This document shows positions 45,340 to 55,056 of a stretch of DNA of 64,000 nucleotides, in pieces. Source of the stretch: Parachlorella kessleri (Eukaryota > Chlorophyta > Trebouxiophyceae > Chlorellales > Chlorellaceae); NCBI GenBank assembly GCA_001598975.1, contig BBXU01001784.1, forward strand, positions 1-64,000, read 5' to 3'. A program made the position numbers and the translations under genes. Below the pieces are notes generated by a model that saw only the letters and a list, made by a program, of their open reading frames with translations, was not told the origin of the DNA and ran no database searches. Numbering within the stretch: position 1 is the first letter of the stretch; the number at the start of each line of letters is the position of its first letter.

Positions 45340-48146
45340 CTAAGTAACTGCTGCACCTTCCTTGCTGCTCTTTCTTCTCCGCTTCCTCCTGTCCCCTCCT
45401 CCCTCTGCCAGCTCTGGAGACTGCGCAACCGGCGGCGGCAAATCGCTACTAGGAGCACCCCCCGCGGCGCCTGCTGCTCCCTGCACAGCTGCACCTCTGG
45501 CGGCAGCAGCTGCCACTTGCTCAGCTGCTGTGTCACCTGCTGGTGCCAAAAAGGTGGCCCTCAGTGACTCTGCTGCAGCCATCTCAGCTGGACACAATGC
45601 AGGGGCCCCTGCCTCCTTGGCGGCGGCGGCCTCTGCTGCTGCAGTAGCTCCTGACATACTAGACTTTCCAGCCTCGAAAACGCCATCCACTTCTTCCTCT
45701 GCCACAGCTTCAGCAGCTGCCCGCTTGCGCATGCCTGCTAGCGTCCAGATGTGGGGGTTCTTGCCAGACCGGTAGTTGGCTATGGCTTCATTGGACAGCG
45801 CATCAGCAACCTTGTTCTGGTCCCTGCAGGGGGGGAGGTGACGCCCTGGTAAGATGTAAACAAGGCACCGCAACCGGAACACACGACTGCTGGCGAGAGC
45901 CGAGGATAGTCCTCCGTGCAAACTGAACAGGGACAGAGCCCTTCCAGGCTGGCAGCATTTCTCATGAAGCCCAGGGGCAGACATTATGTCATCAAGAACA
46001 CACCCAGCAGCCGAACAAGTGGCCTTCCCACACCTTGAGTGTACTGGCTGCGGCCAGCCACACCTCAGGCCATGGCCCGCCCACCAGGCAACCTCGCGAC
46101 CTACCTGGGCACTTGGCGAGCTTCGAAGTTTTTGAACTGCCGCGACAGCTCCACGGCCACCTTGTGGTAGGGCTGCAGGCCTGTATTCTTCACTTGGTAT
46201 TCACCCAGGACCTGCAGTTGGCGGGGTAAAAGCAACAGTGGAAGATGTACCCTGCGGAGCGCACCAAAAGGGTGGCATGCGCAGCTGTCAACTGCAGGAA
46301 TGGCCATGCTGGGTGAAGCAAAAGGGAGAGCATGCAGCTAGGGAACACCCACCGAGCCCACATTGAAGCCTGATGTGTGGTCTAGCTTACGGAGGATGGT
46401 AAACCTCACAGTAATAAACCTATATGTGTTCTATATGACCAGATGGGTGATGTGCGAGCCAAAGTACGCCACAAATACTTGTAAGGTATGCTTCAACCAT
46501 GAAACCAGCAGAACTGCATGTATCTAGAGTTGTTACCACACGTCAACTCACCTGCTTGATGATGAGGGTTGAGTCTCCAAGCACCTTGATATGCGTAAAG
46601 CCCAGCTCCAGCGCCGCCTTCACAGCCCACCCAGAGAGGCAACGTGTTAGCACACCACAAACCTAAACAGCAGGCTTGAACACATTCAAGCTCCCACTGG
46701 GGAGCACGCACCAAGCAAGAGCAGTGTACTGAGTGGGTAACAGTGGTAGTCAACACGTGGGGTCCGCTGAGCCTTGCTTCCGTGTCCAACGCAGATATTG
46801 GACAGCACTAGTCTACTTCCCTCAGCTATCTTGCTTTGCACCACTTCTGCCACTGGCCTTACCTGCAGCCCAGCGATCAGCCCCGCATACTCTGCTTGGT
46901 TGTTTGTGTGCATGTGGCCCATGTACTGGCATAGGCGCGCCACCTGCACACACAAACATACTAGTAGGGCGGAGGCATAGGGAGGCATGCAGGTGCAAAG
47001 TCCACCCTGTCCCAGTCTGGACACCACCTGCTTGTCACTGCCAATGTCACGACCACTGTCCTTGTCCTTGTCACTGCGACTGTAGCCACAATCTAAGTCG
47101 CACCAGCGGCAAGGCACGGGTCTTGCTGCCCTGCCGCTGCGAGCACAGGTTCTGGCCAGCCACTGTACAGAACCACCCAGAACCACACAGTGCATCAACA
47201 GAGCCACTAAGGCCCCACCTCCCAATAGAAGCTGCTCCCACAGTGGGGCCTCAAGCTCACCTCCGTGTTGGTGGCATCATCGTACAGCACTGCCCCAAAG
47301 CCGGCTGGGCCTGGGTTGCGCTTGGAGGCACCATCAAACTCCTACAAGTACATGCAAAGGGTCACACAGGGAGTGCATGGCAACCAGACAAACACCTACG
47401 CTCAAACGCTTCACGCTCCACCAGGCACTGTGTTTCCACTGCCAGACATTTACAGCCTCGTCAGTGCAAGCTTCTTCTGCAGGGCTGCTACTTTTATGCC
47501 TGCCACCACTTGCACAAATGCCAGTTCTTGCATACTTCCTACTCTTGCACGGCGTACCATTCGAACTGTCCTCCCCTGGGGCTGTAAGCTGGGTGGCTGC
47601 AGCAGCCTAGCCCTCTTGGGTGTATTGGTGCCACCTGTTGCTCTGTGAGGCTGTCACAGGCAGACAATGAATAAATAAAAAACAAGTTTGGCAAGGAGGT
47701 TGAAACAGGGTACAGTGCTGAACAGGCCAGAGCGCTCCATACCACCGAGCGTCCCCTCTGTCGCCTTTACGTCTGCCTACTATTGAGCAAGCGAGCCTTT
47801 GGCCAGTGGCGCAAGCTCCCACGCGCACCTGCGCAAGACTCTCCTCCCGCTGTGAGGCAGCACCAGGGGGCTGTGCAGCAGCAAAGGCTGCTCCTTTCCC
47901 TGGACTGGTAGTCACCATCACGTTGTTGTTGGCTAAATACTGCACGGCCTCTGCCTCTGAGGCAAATCCCTTGAAGAGGTTCCCTGGGTAGCTTTTAACC
48001 TGGCTGCTACACTCTGCCCAGCTGCGGTAGAGGCCAGGTTGCTTGCCTCTGACCACGGCATAGAACTGCTTCCTGCCCATGCTGCTGACCTGCAGGCTGC
48101 CTGTGACAGTCAGGCGAGCACCCAATGTGCGTGCCAGGGACAGCAT
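45340..48146 (-). CDS. Ribonuclease H1 with Cauli_VI-type N-terminal domain, 6 exons, 378 aa
   Basis: Cleaves RNA in RNA-DNA hybrids. Exons: 48146-47829, 47341-47261, 46943-46863, 46617-46552, 46211-46105, 45823-45340; phases agree and the model closes. Residues 23-80 (MGRKQFYAVVRGKQPGLYRS, CSSQVKSYPGNLFKGF) form the hybrid-binding domain found in eukaryotic RNase H1 (Pfam Cauli_VI). The catalytic core has the four acidic residues: Asp109 in EFDGASKRNPGPAG, Glu151 in TNNQAEYAGL, Asp175 in VLGDSTLIIKQ, Asp225 in RDQNKVADALSNEAI. The tail is Ala-rich and ends in a basic cluster RRKRRRKSSK, a likely nuclear signal. The first 22 residues (MLSLARTLGARLTVTGSLQV) look like an organelle-targeting peptide, and the internal Met23 could give a nuclear form. 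Confidence 0.92.
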
Positions 48147-48437
48147 GGAGGCATCATGTCATTATGCAGGTACCAAGGCTTCGTCAGACAGCCTCCATGT
48201 GCTTACAACTCTTCCACCGTACACCAGTGCTCCGGGCGCACGTGTGGAATGATGAACTATTGATTAGCTGTATAAGACTACTGTAACCTCTTAATAATGG
48301 TAGCCCACTGCACTGCAGCATGGCCCCTTTATGCGCGCTGGCGGGCTCCGTCAGTAAGTGATCAGACTTGCCAGTAGCCTGAAAGAGTCGGGGTTAAGAA
48401 TGCTTTACGATCTTGCCTTACTCCTGTAACCTAGCGT
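48147..48437. promoter_or_regulatory. Putative divergent promoter, RNase H1 / GNAT
   Basis: The 291 bp between two outward-facing start codons must hold both 5' ends. It is AT-richer around 48250-48300 (TGATTAGCTGTATAAGAC). No consensus element can be assigned with confidence. Confidence 0.45.
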
Positions 48438-49833
48438 ATGAGCTTCAGGGCGCTCCAGCCTTGGCACCACCCTGCCTTCGCCAAGCGCAGCCTTTGGGCA
48501 GCTCACAAACGTTCGGGAGCTTGTTCTGCTTCACCAAGCTCGTATGAGTCAGTTGCTGACGCCACCACTGTTTGTGCAGCAGAGGTGCAGGTTCATTGTG
48601 GCCCCCAGTGGTGCTTTGTCAAGGTAAGCTGCGAAAGCCTGATACTGTCTACTTGAAGCCATGTTGCTGAGGGTTCCTCTGCGGTGGCCTTGTGACTGTG
48701 CGACATTTATATCCAGACGGCTACTCTTCCAGCCCACACTTGATGGTAGTGAGGTTGGCAGCCACCCATATGTTTTGGCTTTGCTTGCAACCTCCGGAAC
48801 ATGCAGGCAGCACGCTTGCTAGCAGAAGCCTTCGGCGATAGTAACAACTATCAGCCATCCCTTCCAGGCCAGCTGCTGTACCAGCTCCGCCTGACAGCGG
48901 TGCTACTGTGGCAGGCGCTGCTGCTGCGGGATCGTTTTACAACACTCCTTGTGTCCAACAGCAGCAGTGCAGCAGCAGCAGCAGACAGTCGCGCAGAGGC
49001 TGCTAGCCGAGGCAGTTGCCGAGGGCACAGCCTCCATTCCATGCCGGCGGCAGTGGTCTGCTTAACACCCAACAGGGGCGCTCAGGCAATACCTAGGCCT
49101 TGGCCCTCGGAGCTGCTCACGCTGCGGACCTGCGTCGTGAGCAACATGGCGGTACAGGCAGCTGTGCGGCGGCGTGGGATTGGCAAGGCTTTGCTGGCCG
49201 CCTGCGAGGGCGCAGCGCTGCAGCAGGGTGCCTATGATGTGATCGCCCTGCTGGTGCATGAGTATAATGAGCCTGCAGTGAGGTGAGATAGTATAGACTT
49301 AAATGCGCCTAGCAATCTGCATGGCCCTGCAGTGCGGTCCAGCTGCCTCCTGGCTCGTAGGTTTGGCACTAGCATTGGCATAGCACAACGCACCCTACAG
49401 TGGCCTGAACTGCGCTGCATGTTGCTTGATCTGTCAGTTGTAGACTGACCTTCGTCAAAGGTTGCACGCCTGACGCGTAGGCGTCGGCACATTCTGCAGC
49501 CATGTCATTGGGCGCGAACAAGAAACCCTCTCAGCTTGGCTACCTAGTCACACGTGCGCTCGCAGGTTATACCAGAGCAGTGGTTACTCAGTTGTGCCTG
49601 AGTGGGTCGACCCAGAGTGGCTGGAGCGAGCGGAGAACGGCAAATTGGGGCCAATGCGGCGCGTGTTAATGGTCAAGCCCCTGAGCTTGTGCGAGAGCAG
49701 CAGCAGGAGCAGCAGGGTTACAGGCATGGATAGCACTGCTGGACTTACGGACGCGCCAGGTGGGGCTGCTACTGCAGCGATTGAAGTGACCGCCAGCAAG
49801 GGGGACAACTTCATAGGTGCGTCGGATCCCTAG
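48438..49833 (+). CDS. GNAT-family N-acetyltransferase, 3 exons, 309 aa, probably plastid-targeted
   Basis: Acetyl-CoA-dependent N-acetyltransferase; substrate unknown. Exons: 48438-48623, 48807-49282, 49566-49833; phases 0 and 2 agree. The core signature is in exons 2-3: VVSNMAVQAAVRRRGIGKAL carries the V-x-x-x-x-R-x-x-G-x-G acetyl-CoA loop, followed by LLAACEGAALQQGAYDVIAL, then VHEYNEPAVRLYQSSGYSVV. An Ala/Ser-rich insert (SSSAAAAADSRAEAASRG) lies before the core. The first 60 residues are Arg/Ser/Ala-rich with few acids, like a transit peptide; plastid GNATs are common in plants and algae, but the location is inferred. The tail after GPMRRVLMVKPLSL is low-complexity. Confidence 0.88.
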
Positions 49834-50076
49834 GCGAAGCTTTGCATTTGGTGCTTCTGCAAAGTTCTAAGTACTTCCAGGGTTCAGTGATAGTTGTTGC
49901 ACATGCGTGGGCACTTCTCACGCTGCAGCATTGCTTTTAGGGCAAAGTGAGGATACCTTCTTGCGGCGTAGTGTTGGGAGTGAGTTAGGTTAGGCAGGGT
50001 AAAATGGAGGTTAGGTTGCAGTGTGGGTAGTTTTGACCTGGCTGTGTTTGTGAGAACCATTCTTGCCTTTGGAGTG

Positions 50077-50127
50077 TTACATGCCTCATGACATGGGACA
50101 AAAGGGACACTGTAACACTCCCTTACA
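50077..50127. terminator. Overlapping convergent TGTAA polyadenylation signals
   Basis: Plus-strand TGTAA at 50111-50115 is 278 bp past the GNAT stop. Minus-strand TGTAA occurs at 50127-50123 (77 bp past the stop of the first fasciclin gene) and again at 50081-50077. TGTAA is the usual chlorophyte polyadenylation signal. If used, the two transcripts overlap at their 3' ends. Confidence 0.5.
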
Positions 50128-50203
50128 TATGCATCACAGCTCAACTAATTCCCAACTTCCTGAAGCTAGGAGAGATCTACATACTGGCTGCAAAAGCTAA
50201 CAA

Positions 50204-51505
50204 CTAGTGCTTGCCATTGATGCCAGAGGGCACGCCAACGATGGCAGGCTCCTTGGGAGTCAGGTCAGGGATCTGCATTACAGGCAACAAATGGGCACGG
50301 TTGAGTGACTCGGTGAAGCACAGGTCCCCCTGGTGTCCACAGGCATGCAGGCAGCAAGAGTGGACAGATGTTGAGCAGCTCATCTTTACCCAGGGCACAT
50401 CAAGGTAACAGTTCCCGAGTAAAGTCATGCAGTTAGACAGGCAGCACTCACCAGGACTGCGTCGACGACCTGCACCAGGACCTTGCAGGCGGGGATGTCG
50501 GGCTTGATGATGGCAGCGGGGGCGCCGCCAGAGGGGATGATGGACACTTCAGTGGTCTGCTGGTAGGGGTGGAACTCCATGGCCTTGACCTTGTCCACAG
50601 TCAGCAAGCTGGCAGTGAAGGTGGCGCCAGTAGCATTAGCTGTCAGCAGGGTGGGCAGCTTCTGGCCGTCGTACATCTGGGCGGTGGTGTAGACATTAGG
50701 GGAGAAGTGGTAGCTCAGCACCTGGAAGGGACCAGTGACACATGCGAGTGTCAGCATGCTTGCTAACATTAACGGGGGAGTTATAAAGGTTGTCGTATCT
50801 GGCTGCAGCAACAACACAGGCATTGCTTGGTATTTGGTGACAGTGTAACAGCTGCTGGCGCAAGTCAATAAAGGCGGCTGCTTACCTTGACCAGCAGGTC
50901 CTTCTGTGCCAGCAGCTCGTCAGCGGACACACCCAGGGCCTTCAGGAGCTTGGCGAAGGCGGCATCGGTGGGGGCGAAGAGGGTGCCAGACAGCTCGGGG
51001 TCAGCAAGCACGCTGTCCAGGCCGGCAGCCTGCAGCAAAGGGCAATGTGCAGTGTGAGTTGCAGGGCATATAGCAAGTATCCTGCTGCTCACTGCAGTAG
51101 CTGCTAGTTCACGCTTGCTGGCATGCCCTACGCCCAACGCAGTCTGGCTGTAACAGCTCACAAGCAAGTCACCAGCCTTACCTTGGCAGCAGCCAGCAGG
51201 GCGGTGAAGTTGCCGTCTGCTGTGGCAAGCTCTGGCACTGTGAGGCACTGGCGGGGGCCGCTGACCACGACAGGAGGTGCAGGGGCAGGGGACGGCATGT
51301 GGTGCTTCATCAACAGGTCATGGATATCACCAGTAGCGGCAGCTGCACAGTGAAGGCATTGGGCAAGTGTTAGGCGTCGGCAGACATCAGTTTGTAGCAA
51401 TAACATGGCCAAGTGTAGTGCTGGGTAGGCACATGCTACATCAGGCTTGGGCTCACCATACTGAGAGAGGCCGAGCAGGGCCACCAGGAGCAGGGCGTTC
51501 TTCAT
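50204..51505 (-). CDS. Secreted single-domain fasciclin (FAS1) protein, copy 1, 5 exons, 230 aa
   Basis: FAS1 domains mediate cell adhesion, and in some green algae a single-FAS1 secreted protein (AstaP) binds astaxanthin. Exons: 51505-51457, 51342-51182, 51029-50886, 50721-50452, 50272-50204; phases 1, 0, 0, 0 and a clean stop. MKNALLLVALLGLSQYAAA is a signal peptide. The FAS1 H1 motif is TLFAPTDAAFAKLLKALG; the central YH motif is LSYHFSP; the domain ends near VLVQVVDAVL. Two N-glycosylation sequons are visible (GNFT, NATG). The sequence between signal and domain is Pro-rich (PSPAPAPP). The C-terminus, IPDLTPKEPAIVGVPSG then INGKH, has no GPI-type hydrophobic tail, so a soluble extracellular protein is likely. 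A TATA-like CATAAAAG lies at 51606-51597 on the minus strand, about 95 bp before the ATG. Confidence 0.9.
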
Positions 51506-52668
51506 TTTTAGGTTAGGGATGGACGGGTAACTTGCCAAGGCTCTAATAAACAACTCCAAAAGGGCCGCAGTCTGCACTGCCCAACACAGAGCCGGGCTTT
51601 TATGCTGGCGCTCGCGCCTTGTGACGAGGGCGCTCAATACTGGAGACTGCTTTGTGGGGTCTTTGGGTCCATCCGGTGTAGGCAGGAGTAGTAGGAGGAC
51701 TTCCTTGGACGAGGCTGCCGCCATGAGACATGACGCAACATTGCCTGCGATGCGCTCCTACCAGAGTAGTTGCAAGCGTCGTTGCAGTTGCTGAAGGGTC
51801 GGGACTCTGAGGGAAAATGGCGGCCAGGATATAATTCAAACACGGATACAAGGCTTCTCCATCGGAGGGCGGCCCTCTTGCACTAGAAGCCTGTCTGAGA
51901 CACCTTCATCTTCAAAGGAGGAGCAGTTGGTGAAGTCGGTTGATTGCACGCTGCACTCACTCCGGGAAGAAGGGGGCTTCAGGCAAATCCCACCCGGCTA
52001 ATGCTGGAGTACACGGGTATCAGTCTCCTGCAGCTGGAGCGCTAAGCATAGCTGCGCCCTGCAACTTGTGTACCCAGTAGCCAGGCCATGAGAAATGCAC
52101 CTCCTCGTGGAGCTTTTTACTGTGGACTATGGATGGCAGTTGCGCACATGGCTGAGCATGGCTAGGGACTTGTGGCTGCTGCTGCCCTGGCAAACATAAT
52201 CGTTCGACACAATACCTGCTTTGCCTGGCAGGCTTGGGAGCTGGTGCGGAACATGCAAAGTCTGCTGCTGAGCTCAATCCTGGCAGCACTTTACTGTCTC
52301 CATCGTGCTCCACGAGCGTGTCATTAGATATTTGGCCACAGCTTCTACATTCTGACCGTTAAAGAAGATATAAGCAAGCAGTCAACTGGGAAGAAACACA
52401 AAGGAGGAGTCATGAAAGAAAGACACAATTCCTGCAAGTCATGGCAGCAGCAAGTGAAGGAACACATGGAAAGAAAGCAGTGCGAAGAAGTGTTGCACCC
52501 AGGGGAGAGTGGGCAGAGACAAGGGGTTGAGGGCTGCAGCTGCACTGCAGTGCAGGGCATCATAGAGGCTGGAGGGCTGGGACAGGGGGACGGGGGAGGG
52601 TTGCACTGCTGACCAGCTTCACCAGACGGCGATGGAGTGCCTTTGGCTGCGTCATGCCTGTAAGCTAG
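51506..52668. other. Spacer between the two fasciclin genes
   Basis: Promoter of copy 1 at the left end and 3' flank of copy 2 at the right end. The minus-strand frame at 51600-51851 shows no family motif. Nothing else recognised. Confidence 0.45.
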
Positions 52669-54053
52669 TTAATGCTTGCCGTAGATGCCAGAGGGCATGC
52701 CGGCAATAGCAGGCTCCTTGGGCGTCAGGTCAGGGATCTGCATCACGGTCAGGTGAGAAGGTGAGAGCAGGGCTTGAGGGTATGATATCCTGGCTGTTAC
52801 TTGGTTCCACTGTGGGGGACCCATGGCAGCATAGTTAGGTGATGTGCTCTCAGAGTAAAGTACTACAAGCAGGTAGGAGGTTGGCAGGACCACACGGCGG
52901 TAGGTTGCAACCCTGAAAGTCCTGACAGTTTTTCATTGGAGTGCAACAAAAGGTAGGACACAATGAAATATGCAGGTCCTGGCATAAACATACAACTCAC
53001 CAGCACTGCGTCGACGACCTGCACCAGGACCTTGCAGGCGGGGATGTCGGGCTTGATGATGGCAGCGGGGGCACCGCCTGAGGGGATGATGGACACCTCA
53101 GTGGTTTGCTGGTAGGGGTGGAACTCCATGGCCTTGACCTTGTCCACAGTCAGGAGGCTGGCAGTGAAGGCAGCGCCAGTGGCATCAGCCGACAGCAGGG
53201 TGGGCAGCTTCTGGCCGTCATACATCTGGGCGGTGGTGTACACCGCTGGGGAGAAGTGGTAGCTCAGCACCTGCGGGTGACATGGCCACGACACACCAAT
53301 AAGACAAAAATTTGGGGAGAGGGGCCAATATACCCAGCGGATCACATCAGGTGTAGTCCTGGTACATGCGTTTCAGAGTTACGCAAACTACAAGGTCATA
53401 AGAACAACCTCAATAAAGGGTGCTGCAAGTAGCAAAGCTCACCTTGACCAGCAGGTCCTTCTGTGCCAGCAGCTCGTCAGCGGACACACCCAGAACCTTC
53501 AGGAGCTTGGCGAAGGCGGCATCGGTGGGGGCAAAGAGGGTGCCAGACAGCTCGGGGTCAGCAAGCACGCCGTCCAGGCCAGCAGCCTGCAGCCATGTGG
53601 CAAGCTAGAACTGTCTGGAATAGCATAATCTAGGTAGCGGGCTACGTTACCACGCCACTATGGTAGTCACATCAAGCAGTCCTGCCAGTAGCTGGCTGCC
53701 AGATATGAACGGTAGTACCCCACCCCTCTCCTTACCTTGGCAGCAGCCAGCAGGGCAGTGAAGTTGCCATCTGCTGTGGCTAGCTCCGGCACTGTGAGGC
53801 ACTGGCGGGGGCCGCTGACCACCACGGGAGGGGCTGGGGCAGAGGACGGCATGTGCTGCTTATTCAACAGGTCATGGATGTCGCCAGTAGCAGCAGCTGC
53901 AGCACCATCACAGGGCGACTGAAATGACTGACGGTCAAGGTGGCTTGTTCGGCCTGATAATCGTGCAAACTTTGCTTCTAAAAAGCATGTCTCAGTATGC
54001 TCACCATAGTGAGCCACGCCCAGCATGGCCACCAGCAGAACAGCGCCCTTCAT
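52669..54053 (-). CDS. Secreted fasciclin (FAS1) protein, copy 2, 5 exons, 230 aa
   Basis: Tandem paralogue of the gene at 50204-51505. Exons 54053-54005, 53896-53736, 53586-53443, 53270-53001 and 52737-52669 have exactly the same lengths (49, 161, 144, 270, 69 nt) and phases. Signal peptide MKGAVLLVAMLGVAHYAAA; FAS1 motifs TLFAPTDAAFAKLLKVLG and LSYHFSP are conserved, and most of exon 4 is identical in protein. Differences include ADATGAAF in place of ANATGATF, so the second N-glycosylation sequon is lost while GNFT remains. Introns have diverged much more than exons, so the duplication is not very recent or exon conversion has acted. Confidence 0.9.
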
Positions 54054-55056
54054 GTTGTGAACTGCGGACCTCACGAGGTACAGGGTGTGATAAAAAGGCG
54101 TCAGGTGGGCACTGCAGAACTGTTACTTGCTGGTAGCCTGTGTAAAGCCATTTTCAGGCGTCCTTGCGCGCGCCTATGTGACCGCGTGCAAGCGCAGAAT
54201 GGAGTCAAGCTTGGATGGTGCGCGTCCGGATTCTGGACTCACAATGCCAATGTTGGCAAATTACATGGAGCCTACGTCTTGTAGGAGGACACGTCACCGT
54301 GGTGGCCTTCCAGGGGACCTGCGTGGCCAGTTGGTTCTCACGTCATGAGGCTCTCCTTGGGTGCCTTTTAAGGTTAAAACACCAAGACTTTGACGGCTTA
54401 AGAGCGCATCTGCTCAAGTTTGATACAGAAGACTAGGTGGAGCCTGTCCCATTCCACACGTTATGGGTAGAACAGCTGGTGAGCTTCACCATGCAGCATG
54501 TGCCGACTTGTGCCGATTTTCAACGCCCGTTCCAAGGTTCCGCACACAACATCAAACGCAAAGGCTGCCAAGGCTCTAACCAACACATCTTATTGCAGAC
54601 AAAGCAGGCACTGCGATGACCTAGCTCCAGTAAGAGCTGGGCCATCTGGCAGTTGAAGAAGCTGACATGCAGGTGGCCAGCAATATGATAATAAGCTCCT
54701 CAGCAGCAGTAGCGGCAGCACTAATAAATCCTGAACCTAGCGATGGTGAAGGTGACTGGGAACAAAAGGTCCGCCATTACAGCAACCACAACGCAAGTGC
54801 TAACCACTGCCAACTTTGGGTACAGTACAAGGGGCTACCTCCCCAAGCGCCGAGCCTGCCACGCATGCGTTCAAAGTCAAAGCACACCTTATCTGTTCAA
54901 GATCATACACCAGCACCTAGCTAGACCCATGCCACAAGCACAACAAGGAAGGAAGGTCAGGGTTTCCGTTACTCTCACTTGGATAGACCACTGCAGCGCC
55001 GCTGCCGCTCAAGGCAAACATAGCAAGGCACGCGAGTCGCCGCCCTGCCGCCAGGG
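54054..55056. other. Spacer upstream of fasciclin copy 2
   Basis: Holds the promoter of fasciclin copy 2 and the 3' flank of the first GT49 gene. Plus-strand frames at 54667-55300 overlap the GT49 last exon on the other strand and show no family motif. Nothing further recognised. Confidence 0.4.

Noticed and set aside
45362..45775. Plus-strand Ala/Ser-rich open frame
   Set aside because: It is the complement of the Ala/Glu-rich RNase H1 tail; the composition is a mirror of that exon.
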